Below, in pieces: positions 40,201 to 51,414 of a stretch of DNA of 64,000 nt (positions within the stretch are counted from its first letter, which is position 1; each line of letters starts with the position of its first letter). This stretch comes from Microbotryum silenes-acaulis (taxonomy: Eukaryota; Basidiomycota; Microbotryomycetes; Microbotryales; Microbotryaceae), in the NCBI GenBank assembly GCA_003665825.1, contig QPFY01000013.1, positions 930,001 through 994,000 on the forward strand, written 5' to 3'. The notes below the pieces were generated by a model, which saw only the letters and a list, made by a program, of their open reading frames with translations, did not search any database and was not told where the DNA came from. Both the position numbers and the translations under genes were made by a program.

Positions 40201-42537
40201 CCGTCTTCAATTCTTCAACTCGTCAAATCCAAGGCTGTCGTTGGAATTCGTTTACTCGACAAGAAGATTGAAGACTGTGAGCCGTGCATCATCGCAAAGG
40301 CGCGCGCGGGCTCTCACAATCATGTCAGTCGAAAACCCGAACATGTTCTTCAACGGGTTTCGATCGATCTGGGATTCGTCAACGATGACGATACCAATGG
40401 ACGATCCATCTACATGGTTATCGTCGACCAACTTTCAACCTATAAGTGGGCTTTTCCACTTGGTTCGAAGTCGGCATCCGAAGTCCTCGAGGTCTGGCGC
40501 GGCTTTCAAGCGCAGGTCGAGAGGCAGTCCGGTCAGAAGATCAAGTTTGTTCGTTCTGACAATGGAGGCGAGTTCGTCAACCAACTCTTTGGCGACGAAT
40601 TCAAAGCACTTGGCATCACCCATGAACTGGCTGCACGCTACACGCCGCAGCAGAATGGTCAAGCGGAGCGCGCGAACGGCTCTCTCTTCGCGCTCGTCCG
40701 TGCCATGCTCAAGGACTCCGGACCTCCCAAGAAGTATTGGTTCTACGCATTGGAAGCGGCTGTTTTCGTTTCCAACCGCGGTCCTCACCCGCATCTCAAG
40801 GGCAAGACTGCGTTCGAGCTCTTCTTCGGCAAGCAACCCGACGTTTCGCATCTTCGCGCGTTCGGATCTACTGCCTACGTTCTCGTCCCCAAGGCGATTC
40901 GTAAGAAGCTCGATGACCATACTGTCAAGGGTACTTTCCTCGGCTATTCGGGGGAGTACAACTACAAGGTTCGCGTCGAACACGGTCGGTCTTTCAAGAT
41001 CGTCGTCTCTTCCGATGTCACCTTCTCCGACAAGGCTCCTTCGATCGCGGACTCGGCTGTCGAGCCTCGCATCTACGAAGTTGAACCTCTACAGGAATAC
41101 GAGTTAGTACACCAACTGCCGTTTCCTGGCTTGGAGCAGATTCCGGCTTTACGGCCTGCTCCCCTTCCTGAGGCAGGTTTGGCTTTTCAGCCTGCGCTCT
41201 TTCCCGAGGCAGATCCGGCTTTACGGCATGCGCTCGTACCCGAGGCAGAAGTTCCGGCTTTACGGCCTGCGCTCTTTCCCGAGGCAGAAGTTCCGGCTTT
41301 ACGGCCTGCGCTCGTACCCGAGCTTGGTCCGGCTTTTCGGCCAGCTCCCGCTCCTCTTCTTCGTTTCCAACATATGGACGATGACGACGTTGCTCCTCCT
41401 CCTTTACCGGCTGTCGGTCCGTTGGCCGAAGACGCTGAAGTTGAAGAGGACCCGATCGATCATCGACGCGAGGAAGCTGTTGAGGCTATCGACAGTGACG
41501 ATGACGACGGCCCTGCGGAACACGATCAACCATTACCTCCTGAGGATGGTTACGAGTATCGACCTTACCGTGTCGGCCGAAACCCTGGTGCGCTCGAGAA
41601 CGTCGATGCCGGTAACATTTTACCGACTCGCCTGCGTGCTCAGCATCGTGCAGGCGCCCTTCGTGTCGTGTCTACTCGCTCGGTCTACCGTCGTCCACCA
41701 GAGCTCATTGCTATGGTTTCGTCTCGTCACCCCCCGCTTCCCAAAACGTTTGTGGAAGCGATGGTCTCTCCTGAGGCCAAACACTGGATGGCCGCTTCTG
41801 ACAAGGAGTTGGGCTCATTCAAATTGCACAAGGTCTTCAAGCTTACGAGGTTACCCACCGGGGCACGCGCCCTGGGCTATCGTTGGGTGTTCACTCGGAA
41901 GGAAGACGCTGAAGGCAACATCATCAGCTACAAGGCTCGTCTCGTCATCCAAGGCTTTGCTCAACGACTTGGGATTGACTACAACGAGACGTTTGCTCCT
42001 GTCTCGTCGATCACGACGATCTTGTTTCTCATCGCGATTTCTGCCGCTCTCGGACTCGTCCTCGAACAGTTCGACTATGATTCTGCATTTCTCAACGGGA
42101 TCATGGAGGAGGATGTCTACATGAAGGTTCCTGAAGGATGGACTGGTGGTTCTCAGCCTGGTCACGCTCTCAAGCTCCTCAAATCCATGTATGGCACCAA
42201 GCAAGCTCCTCGGCAATGGAACGCGGCTCTCCACAAGCTGATGACGGATCGCGGCTATACGCGCTCCAATGTCGATGCTTGTCTCTACTTCAAGTATCAT
42301 GGCAAGTCGTTCGCGATCATCACATTGTACGTTGATGATGGGCTTGCTGCATCGAACAACCAGGCTTTTCTGGATTCCGAGATTTCGGCTTTCGATGCGG
42401 TCTACAAGCTCAAGCGACTTGGCCCGGTCAAGACGTTCCTCGGTCTCGAGTTCGGAACTTGCCGATTGTTTATTTTCGGTGTTTTTCTTAACAGTTGTCC
42501 TCACAAAGTGGTTGTGAGATTGTTGGAGCTCGTGTAG
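40164..42537 (+). pseudogene. copia integrase and reverse transcriptase
   Basis: Reads in the +1 frame relative to gag-protease. Integrase: HRSFGH ... CEPC zinc site; then the DDE triad in SIDLGFVNDDD, VRSDNGGEF and QQNGQAERANGS. A Pro/Ala-rich spacer with tandem repeats and an acidic stretch follows. Reverse transcriptase: WMAASDKELGSF, YRWVFTRKEDAEGN, FDYDSAFLNG and the catalytic LYVDDGLAAS. After LGPVKTFLGLEF (to about 42455) the sequence no longer resembles copia pol; about 27 unrelated codons lead to a stop and RNase H is missing. Confidence 0.92.
41141..41345 (+). repeat. Imperfect 33-39 bp tandem repeats in the integrase-RT spacer
   Basis: About six copies of a unit encoding variants of PALRPALFPEAEV (gctttacggcctgcgctc...cccgaggca). 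The frame is kept throughout, so this encodes a Pro/Ala/Glu repeat linker. The two central copies differ by very few bases. Confidence 0.88.
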
Positions 42538-44188
42538 ACATGCTCCGTCTGTCTCGTTGTCGAGGGTCGCGGAATGCCAGCCTGTCTTCGGGTGTCTCCG
42601 CTGTGGCCGTGCGTTGGGTCTCAGCTCGTCGTTGCGTGGAGCTGTAACTAAGGAGTGATCATGCAATGTGGAAATATTGGGGTGATGTTCCCCAAATACA
42701 GGAGTGCACATGTCCTTCTCGGTTGCTCTAAGTGCAGGAACCGGTCCCAGTGGCTTGGGAGGCGGGGCGGGGGGTCGAGTCCGGAGGCTCTTGCAATTCG
42801 GAGAACGGACGAGGTAGTTGCTTCTTCTGTGTGATCTCCAAGAAGTAACAGCGCCTCACTTGACTCTCCTACTTTCCCTGAGTCTTATCGCAGAAACGTT
42901 CTCAAGTGGAATGTGATGATGACTACTACTCAGTCCAATGAACAGGGACGAGAACAGAGTAGAGTAGGATTCCAAAGGAGCTGACTTGATGATGACCACG
43001 ACTCAGTCCAATGAACAGGGACGAGAACAGAGTGGCCAGAGACTAAGGGACAGACTCGCGGAAGGCTAACTAGAGAAGCGTAAAGCGCCTAAGAAACGAG
43101 ATTAGAGACTAGTAAAGTAGGGAGATTGGGTTACCAGGAATACGACTAACACGACGGTGGGCTCAATCCCAAGTACCATATTAGTAACAAGTTTTAGGTG
43201 AAGCACGGTACAGCCATATATTCCTGACAAGTCTTTGATGCGTCGATCGGGGGCAAACACGTAAGCGCGCTCCTTCCATTGAAAGAAATCAGCAACCATG
43301 GAAATTAAGTAGACAAGAGTATCAAGGGAGACCGGGGAAGGAGTTGTCGTTCGCTTTTAAGGGACGGGGCTGAGTACACCATTGGTGATGTAATGGACGT
43401 ATTTGATTTATTGGTAGTTAAGCAGCTCAAGTTGTTTGCCACCAGGGTTCCCTTCAACGCGGGCTCAGAGATGTCTCATTTGAGGCATGCACTTTGCCAT
43501 CCCGGTCGACCCATCCGTAATGACCCCTGTGTTCCCCGCTCCGCGAATCCGCGTAAATCGGCAAATGCACCGAAGGAGCAAGCCTTGAGCAAAATAAAAA
43601 CAAAAGCGAGCCAGGTAACCTGTTGAGTCGAGATGGTCCGAGATCGCTTTGGCATGAAGGCTGAGCGCTGCCGCAGTGAAGCTGGCAAGCTCGGCCGGAC
43701 CCGACGGCGTGCCTCCTGATCGTCCTGCATCACTCGAGCAGTCATGACCGAGTCATTCCGGCTTCCACAGAGATATTGAAATACCTTGAGACTTGCGAGG
43801 TGTTTTTCACCGGATTTGACGACTGGCTAAGAGGTAATCCCGTCCAGGACTACTGGGGCCACCAGGTCCGCTATAACTCCTAGTCCGTATGCGGCCGTTT
43901 GAGTGCGTGGCAGAGGGGCTCGAGGCTCGAGCGCAGGGAGGGTGGAAACGGACAGTTCAAGGGCTGATAGCGTCGACACCGGTCTCAAGCCGCCGTTTCG
44001 GCGCTTCAGCTTAGCGTTCCGCTTAGTACTCGTTGATTGAAGGCGACACACCATCAGAAACTGTGTGATGGGAGTCATAGTCGTATGTGTCGTGAGTACC
44101 TGTGGCCCTTTGACTTTTGCCACCCCTAGTATAATGAATTGAGTTTGATTATGCCGATCGAGCCTTGCAGTGCAGCAACGCAGAAACC
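42538..44188. other. Gene-poor DNA downstream of the copia element
   Basis: 1.65 kb between the retroelement and UBA4. It contains the 46-bp direct repeat pair described separately and a small ggggtgatgttcccc hairpin near 42680. Several short frames (for example 43476-43745 and 43827-44123, minus) have no recognisable motif. It may include further element debris, but no LTR or domain could be recognised. Confidence 0.45.
42915..43033 (+). repeat. 46-bp direct repeat, two copies 73 bp apart
   Basis: 42915-42960 and 42988-43033 share 44 of 46 bases (gatgatgac...gaacagagt). The 27 bases between them are unrelated. It lies in the gene-poor stretch after the copia element. Confidence 0.93.
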
Positions 44189-46100
44189 TTAGTAAGTTGG
44201 AAACATCTCATCGGCGTCCCTACTCCACCCGACCAACCCGTTCTTTAGATCACCAACCACAAATGAACCTCCAGTACCTCCTGAATACTCCCCAGTTCCA
44301 GATTTCCTGTTCTTGAATCTCTTGACAGCTCGAGCAGCGATGATCGAATCGTTACCTCTTCGGCAGACAAACACCAGCTCTTGAGGTCCCAAGCCGTCTT
44401 GTTCTTCGAGAACGATCGAAGGATCTCTCAGGATTTGCGCCAGGGGGATGTCTACGTGACGAGTTGTGACCGTTAGCTTCGCCTTTGGCTCCAAGTCTTA
44501 CAGCGGTGTCATACAGCGTCAGCTTACTCTCACTCCCAGGAATCTTACAAATCCCCCACTCGACACTAGGTCTCACATCAATCACCCTCAATTTCCCTCC
44601 ATGCTTACCCTGCGTCAATCGTTCACTCAGCGCTCTCGCACTCCACCTCTTCTCATCCTTCCTCAGCGCACCTTGACCCGCTCCAGGAAGTTCGCACAAG
44701 GGGTCGATCCATTTGGACCAGTGCCCAGTTTGCAGAAACTTGTCCCATTTGATTGTGCACTCGGCTCCGCACGCTGGACAGGAAGCTTGGCGCGCTCGGA
44801 GCTTGATCGTTCGTAAAGGGTGCGCGGATAGGGGTGATAAAAGGTGCAGGGTCGGTTTGGCTGTGGTGGTAAAAACAACTCTTTTAGCTGATTGAAAAAA
44901 ATTGCTCGCTGGAGCTCTTCATACACGCACCTATCCCCAACAACACCCTCATCGCCTCGCAGCCCATCTGCACCCCGACCTGACCGCACAAAAGACCAAG
45001 CACACCTTCATCCGAGCACGCTCCCGTACCTTGCAACGCCGTCCGCTCCAGCCTCTTATCTTCCCTCTCTTCCTCGGATAAGCCATCCCCGTCCGCAACA
45101 TCCCCCGAAGGTGATGGCGGTGCAGGAAAGACACAGGCGTAACAGGGGCCATACTCGGCGGTTCCATTTTCCGCCAATGTTACCTCGTCTTGTAGCTTGA
45201 GGCCAAAGACTCCGACCGTGCCCTCAGCCCTCACAGCTCCTCCACTGACGAGGGGAATCCTGTAACGCACAGCATAGGCGTTGAGGAAATGCCGTGTCGC
45301 TGGGTTGTCGGTGCAATCGAGGATGAGGGTGAAACTCGCTTTCAGAACGCAGTCCGGGGTGCGTGAGCAATTCGAGGGATCGAATAAGGTTGGTGTGAAT
45401 GGTAAGGCGTAGGATTTGATGACGATGTCCGAGTTGAGCCTAGAGGTAAATGAATGTCAGACGGGAGTCAGAACGCTGGAAGAAATTTTTGGCTCCGAAA
45501 GGCGGACCGACCTCTCGAGCCCTATCCGAGCACTCTCTGCCTTGTTGACGCCTATCCTCGTCTCGTCATGCAATACCTGGCGATGTAGGTTGGACAATTC
45601 GACGTTATCATGATCCAAGATGGTGATTTGACCTTTAAGCAGAGGCCAAGTGACGGATCACGTGAGCTCGTGTGCTGAACCCTCTTCTCCTATACCGAAC
45701 ATCGACTCACCTATGCCTGCGGCTGCGAGATAGAGCAAGACGGGACATCCTAGACCGCCTGCGCCGATGACGAGGATGTGGGCTTGTTTGAGCTTGAGTT
45801 GACCTGAATGAATCGTACAGGGCGAATGAGCAAAGAGTTTCGACGGGGCCGTCGTATTCGAACGGACTAACCAGACAAACCCACAGCGGGCAGGATCATT
45901 TGTCGACCATATCGTTTATACTCTTGTTGACTTAAGCCTTGAATGCGTACTTGAGTCCTACCTGTCGAGGCTTTGGACGTCTTGTCTGTTATCGGTCCGG
46001 CATGGTCTGCGGGGGCCTGTAGCGCCTGCTCGAGTTCGGCTACTTTGGCTCGAGCCAAAGCGAGTTCGGCCCTTAATTGATAAGGTGAAGATGAAGCCAT
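44189..46100 (-). CDS. UBA4: Adenylyltransferase/sulfurtransferase Uba4 (MOCS3)
   Basis: Six exons (46100-45872, 45803-45711, 45632-45512, 45439-44931, 44887-44528, 44451-44189) give 524 aa. A coiled-coil N-terminus is followed by [20 protein letters not shown], the nucleotide loop [10 protein letters not shown], the adenylation-site segment [13 protein letters not shown], and CxxC zinc pairs in [10 protein letters not shown] and [10 protein letters not shown]. The C-terminal rhodanese domain has [10 protein letters not shown] and the active-site loop VCRRGNDS with its persulfide Cys. Uba4 activates Urm1 by adenylation and thiocarboxylation for tRNA wobble-uridine thiolation and urmylation; MOCS3 also serves molybdopterin synthase. 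An insert of about 25 acidic residues after the first zinc pair is unusual. The exon 5/6 donor (GTAAGC) was chosen over a GTGAGA six bases earlier, which would drop two residues. Confidence 0.93.
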
Positions 46101-47047
46101 CTTCAACACAGGTCGTCTGTTTGCCACCAGGCGGAGCGACTGTTATGAACTGGAAGAGAGGAGAAAACCTCCAGCCTCGAACGCGAGATAGAGCCAGCTC
46201 GAAACTGACAGGGTCCGTGCGCGGCGGCGTCACTCGGATGTGCACGTGCTGTCTGTCATCAGGCGAAAACTGATCAGTCCTGGACTTCCGGTGCAGCAGT
46301 GCTGTGAATTTCATAAAATTGTCGAGCCAAGATAACAGGATGTACGGACCCCGGTCTGTACTCGGACACCGCTCGTACTAACCAGATATTCTTTTTATTT
46401 CCTGAGACCAGTACGGCTCGGTTAGTGACGGTTACGAATGCAATCGAGGATCGCTGGGAGAAAGATCGCCGAGGTCGATCGAGTCAAGAACATCAAACGG
46501 TCCGAGCGAGAAGGGCCGGAATAGTAGAGATGCTGCTTTGAAGAGCTGTCGCGATTTCAGGGGTCAAGGTGGCACTTGCGTCCAACAAAAATAATGGAGA
46601 CCTGGGCCATTGCAACCCGACCATGACGTCGTCCGAAACGTCAAAGCCCCTGCCGACTGCGTGACTGCCAGTGAGAGTTATCCGAACGCGGCGCTCGCGA
46701 CGAAATGGCAGGCGCCGCGGGCGGACTGAGACGGCGGGCGCGCGAAACTGCTTGCTCTGTCTCACACCCATCATCCGACCGGACGACTGGACGCAGGTAC
46801 TTACCCCACGCATCGAGCGACACAACACTATCTTGTGAGCTGAACGAGATATTCACTTACCCTCCCTCTCACTCTGTTCTGTGTGCTGACCCCTGGTGTG
46901 GTGCTGTTTTGCCCAGCAGCCCTCCGAACTGCGAGATTCCGCTCGCGCGGAGTGGGCTGACACGTAACCCCCCCGATCAAGCGCGCTGCCGCTTGCCCGC
47001 GCTGCCCAGTTGAGCGCTTACGAGATCAGTGCGCGCCCCTCCAAACG
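46101..47047. promoter_or_regulatory. Divergent promoter region UBA4 / bZIP factor
   Basis: 947 bases between divergent starts. The half nearest the bZIP gene is GC-rich, the half nearest UBA4 is mixed. No convincing motif or additional gene was found. Confidence 0.45.
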
Positions 47048-48441
47048 ATGCCGACGAAACGTACTTTGAAACCAGCGATCACGATACACACTACGACGGT
47101 GCCCTCGTCCGCTGGTGGTAGTGGATCGGCATCGTTGTCCGTCGTGGGCAGCGGCGCTGGCGCCGGTGGTGGTGGTGGTGGGGCGGCCTCGATCGGATAT
47201 GCGCGCGCCACGTCAACGTCACGTTCGAGGACCCCTAGCGCGTCCATCTCGGCGACCCTACACCCCAATCGAGCGAAATCAAACCCCCTCGCCAACTCGA
47301 GGGACATCACCCCCGAGTATGCCTACGATCACTCATCGCGCAACGGCTCGCATGATCAACTCGACTCGGACGACACGGGGCGTCACTCCCCCGTCTTCAA
47401 CCAGTACGGCTCGGCCGGCGCTTCGTCGTCGTCCTCGTCGCTGCTCATGAATGGCGGCTCGACGGCGGGGTTGAACCCGCAACAGCTACGATCGCTCGCG
47501 AGGAAGGAAAGGAATCGGGTTGCGGCGCAGAAATCGAGGGATCGCAAAAAAGACGAGTTCGAAGGGCTGTCGGCCGAGAACGAAGGGCTGAGGGAGGAGA
47601 TTCGCGCTCTCAAGGACCAGGTTCGCAAGCTGAATGACGAGCTGTCGATGTACCGCGGCGTTGGTGGGTCCAAGGCGAGTATTTCAAAAATACGAGGATC
47701 GACTCCGGGTCAAGGGTCGGCCAAGAAGAGGAGGGCCAAGGGCGCGTCGACTACTTCGGACGAGCCAGCCGAGATGTCGTCCAACCGCGGACCGGCTGGC
47801 CCCGCACCGGCTGCGAGCGTGCCCATGATCAAGCTGGACAGCCGACGGAGCATGGCCAGTACAAGTACTGGGTTCACCAGCTTGGATGAGTTGGCTTCTC
47901 GCCGCGATGAAGAGGACATGGATGACGATGAAGAGGAGGAAGAGGAAGAGTACGAGTACGACAATGGGAGCGACACCGAGATGGAGAGGGACGAGGCTCG
48001 TGAAGGAGGGCTTATGCTCGACGAGGCCCTGCTACGCATTATCAGCGAGCAAGACATCCTCAAGGACGAGGACGAGGAAGATGAGGAGATCATGAATATC
48101 GCAAGGGTGATGGGCACGATGAGGGAAGCGGCTGCGGATTCAGTACGCCCCGGGATGTTCAGGCGAAGATCGTCGAATCGAACCTCGACGGTCGCGACGC
48201 CGAATGCCGCATCGGCGGCGGATAATGGCTCGAACTCGGCTGAGTCGTTGCTGCCACTGAGTCCGAAACGGAAGAGGAAAGGAAGTGCGGCGTCGATCCA
48301 AGGCAATAGTCGAACCCTGTTCCCCGCGATCGCTTCGGTTTTGGTGAGTGGGACTTGGAGCATTCGCTGACCCTCGACGGCGATGGTGACTCGTGATTCC
48401 TTCAATTTCCGCAGAGCGGTACATTGGACAAGGAGCCCTAA
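47048..48441 (+). CDS. bZIP transcription factor
   Basis: Two exons (47048-48343, 48415-48441) give 440 aa; the second exon encodes only SGTLDKEP and the stop. The basic region KERNRVAAQKSRDRKKDEFE (about residues 150-170), with the invariant Asn and Arg in NxxAAxxSR, leads into a leucine zipper (LSAENEGLREEIRALKDQVR). Upstream are Gly/Ser-rich runs; downstream is a long acidic stretch (about residues 295-320, Glu/Asp-rich) and a basic patch (SPKRKRKG) near the end. A homo- or heterodimeric nuclear regulator is expected. The basic region is AP-1/CREB-like, but the subfamily (for example Hac1, Atf or Gcn4 type) cannot be fixed by eye. No Hac1-type unconventional intron was noticed. Confidence 0.88.
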
Positions 48442-49187
48442 TGCGCTCAACATAAAACGCTCCTGCCGTATACCCAATATTTCCAGCATCTATTCTCCAG
48501 CAAACAACGGACGCGCTCGCACTCTGACTACTAATAGCATTACAGCTATTACCTGACCTCTTTGGTCCCACGCTTTCTCCTCTGTTGTATACTTAGCTAT
48601 TAGTATCGTTGTGAAATTTAATTGATTCGGACCAGACTATGACCGCTCACCGAGCTCACGCCCATCGGTGGTTAGCTTCGGTAGCTCTCCTCGAGTACAC
48701 ATCCGATCTTGTCGGGACTCATACATTACATCAAATTGATCGGAGCATGTTGCAATTGTTTTTATCTGGCTGCAGTCAAGTCAGGCGCGTCTTGACGAGC
48801 ATGAATCATTCGTCGCAAGGGGTTTTAGGTACGACTCACCAGCACTTTTGAAAAGGGGCCGATGAACCGATCGCGAGCCCAGGGGGGTGTTCTGTCTCAC
48901 TTTGGCGAACGAGCTCCTTTGTCGGAGTTTCACTCGAACGAGTCCATTCAATAATACTGGATCGAGTCACCAGTGAACCATCATTAATCGTTGACCTGTC
49001 AAACCGAGCTCAAGGAGTCAGGATGGAAATAGCCTTGCAATGCGCGAGTCACTCACGCGTCACCCGGGGCAAAAGTCGCGCATTTCGAGCATCTCCGAAA
49101 AGCGAACTAAAAACGTCGGGCGAGCGGCGCCGTTTGCTCCGCTCCGACTCAACCCCAGCTGTGCTGCTCTCCTCCCTTCTTCAGCGT
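48442..49187. other. Intergenic, tandem genes
   Basis: 746 bases between the bZIP gene and the oxidoreductase. An in-frame upstream ATG of the oxidoreductase lies at 49023, so 49023-49187 could be coding instead of leader. AT-richer sequence at 48590-48780 fits a 3' end. No other gene is seen. Confidence 0.45.
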
Positions 49188-51124
49188 ATGCGCTTCCGCT
49201 CTTTTCTCCTTCCCTTCTCCATCCTAATCATCGCACTGGCTTCTCCATCGCTGTTCGCTCGAGCTCGACTGGGTCAGATCGTACAACACATGTCTTCCTC
49301 TTCCACCTCGGCTTCGTCCTCAGGCACGACCCAAACAACTCCGACGGGAATCAAGAACATTGTCGTCGTCGGCGCAAGTTATGTCGGTATGATGGCCGCG
49401 AAGGAATTGATGACCAAGTTGGATGGAGAGGAGCAGAAGAAGGATAGGTATAGGGTTGTTGTCGTTGAAAAACAGTCGCATTTCTCTCATCTCTTCGCGT
49501 AGGTCGTACGAACGCCCACTTCGGCCCCGAGAACGACTGGTGGGATCTCCTCGACTGGTGGGGTCTTCTGTCCGTATACGAGTGAACTGACATGCATCCT
49601 ATCCTATTCGTTTATTCTAGCTTCCCTCGCTTCGCCATCGTCCCCTCGCACGAGCACAAAGCCTTCATCCCCCTTAGCCTGCCCTCCCCCCACCTTCTCC
49701 TCCGAGCAAGCGTAGAGAGCATCACCCCTCATTCCTCTCTCCTGCTCGATCGACCCGTCCAACTCGAAGGGAAAAAGGTTACGGAGCTACCCTTCGAGGC
49801 GCTGGTGTTGGCGAGCGGGACCAAGTTGACACCGCCTGGGACAATGCCGAGTGAGGAGAAGGTGGAAGGGGTCAAGTACCTTCAAGGCGTGCAGGAGGAG
49901 CTGAAGAAGGCCCACGCTCTGGTCATTCTCGGCGGAGGAGCTGTGGGAGTTCGTGAGTTGATCTTTCTAATTGATGGCGTTAATTCCCGAGAACGGTGTG
50001 GACCGATGGTATTTATTTTGCTGACCTGCCCTCCCGGCCCCATCCCTCCCACTTGCCCGGCGCACGTGACCTCCGCCTTTTTTAACCGTCCGAATCCCAA
50101 GAAATGGCCACGGACCTCGCGATCCTCTACCCCGAAAAATCCATCACCGTAGTCCAATCCCGCACTTTGATGCCGCGCTTCCATCCCCAATTACACGAGT
50201 TGGTGATGAAGCGCTTTCAAGAGTTGGGGATCAAGACCGTATTGGGATCGAGGGCGGTCATTCCTGCTGAAGGGTTCAATGTAGAAGGGAGAGAGGAAAA
50301 ACAAGTTGTGAGAACGCAGAATGGGGATGAAGTGAAGGCGGATTATGTGGTGCGTTATCCCGACAGGACGATGGGCGCCACGGTGTAGTGATTCCGCGCA
50401 GCCGAGACTGATCCTTCATCGCCTTGTCCTCCCAGATCGAATCCACTGGCCAAACCCCCAACTCGGCTTACCTCGCCTCCTTCGCCCCTTCGACTCTGAC
50501 ACCGAGCAAATACGTCCGCGTTACTTCGGCTTTGCAGTTGGATGCTCAAGGAGTGGAGGATGAAGAGGTCAAAAAGGTCGCCGGGAGGATATTTGCGGTG
50601 GGGGATATTGCGGATTCGGGTGAGTTGAGGGAAGACATCGCTGGTGTGGAGCCGAGTTCTGTGTGGGGGCGAAGATTTTACTCAACCTAAAGTCTTTTTA
50701 TCTGGTACTTTGTTATGCAGGTGCACCCAAGGCCGCCCGACCGGGAATGGCGCAAGCGACGATCGTCGCCAATAATATTGCAAAATTGCTCGCTGGGAAA
50801 GAGGCTTCGTCCTTCGAGGTACGTGTATCGCTTTTGGGGATATTGATTCAAGCTTCAACTAATAATATCTTGCCTATTTCTCACTCACCCATCATACAGA
50901 CCTACCACCCCAACCCGGCCGCAATCCATCTCACCCTCGGTTTCGCCGAATCCGTCATATTTCGCAATCCACCTTCTACCAATCCCGAAGACGTATTAGG
51001 TTCTTTCGAAGGTGATCCGGTGATCATGGTCAAAGATGATGGCAAGAAAGACATGGGGATCGAAGGCGTTTGGGAGAGGAGAGCCCCCGGTTTGGTAAAG
51101 AGTCAAGAGGATTATTGGTTGTGA
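49188..51124 (+). CDS. AIF/FSP1-like FAD-dependent NAD(P)H oxidoreductase
   Basis: Six exons (49188-49498, 49621-49952, 50102-50349, 50436-50619, 50721-50818, 50900-51124) give 465 aa. Two Rossmann motifs are visible: VVVGASYVGMMAAKEL near the start (FAD) and VILGGGAVGVQMATDL in the middle (NAD(P)H). The late FAD-binding motif FAVGDIADSG is followed by KAARPGMAQA. This is the pattern of AIFM2/AMID-like pyridine nucleotide oxidoreductases, which in animals reduce ubiquinone at membranes. A hydrophobic N-terminal segment (FLLPFSILIIALASPSLFA) could be a signal anchor or presequence. An in-frame ATG at 49023 would add 55 basic, Ser-rich residues; the shorter start is preferred because it places the hydrophobic segment at the N-terminus. 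Confidence 0.88.
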
Positions 51125-51414
51125 GTTTGGGGGACGTGGCGGAAATAGGGGACGGTGATGGTTGTCTTCGGTGTGTGTGTGATTTTGCTTTCTGTGTATT
51201 GTCGACTTGGGTAAATCTTTGTTGTGGATATGCTATTGCTGCTGCGAGCTAGGAGAAATCTGGTAGTTTGTATAGGTCCGAGCAAAATAGAGCACCATCA
51301 CAGGCGCGCGCGTCAACCGCTTTCCGCGCGGGGTCGTCTTGCTTCCCGCCCCCACCCTGCCCAGGCTCGCTCCTGACCCCTCCTGTCCCCGCTCCACTCC
51401 ACCTCCTCCAAACC
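51125..51414. other. Intergenic, tandem genes
   Basis: 290 bases; 3' end of the oxidoreductase and promoter of the GRASP gene. A GT/AT-rich stretch (51160-51250) precedes a C-rich 5' leader. Confidence 0.45.

Larger units (their letters stand above)
38649..42537 (+). mobile_element. Degenerate Ty1/copia (Pseudoviridae-type) retroelement
   Basis: The domain order is gag, zinc knuckle, aspartic protease, integrase, reverse transcriptase: integrase precedes RT, the Ty1/copia order. It carries three lesions: an in-frame TAG inside gag (39174-39176), a 37-bp tandem duplication that shifts frame at the start of integrase (40127-40200), and loss of recognisable RNase H after about 42455. No LTR pair, polypurine tract or target-site duplication could be identified, so the ends are only coding limits. 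This fungal element cannot encode an intact Gag-Pol as it stands. Long, nearly intact frames argue that decay is recent. It lies 518 bases upstream of the MFS transporter start, in the opposite orientation. Confidence 0.93.
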
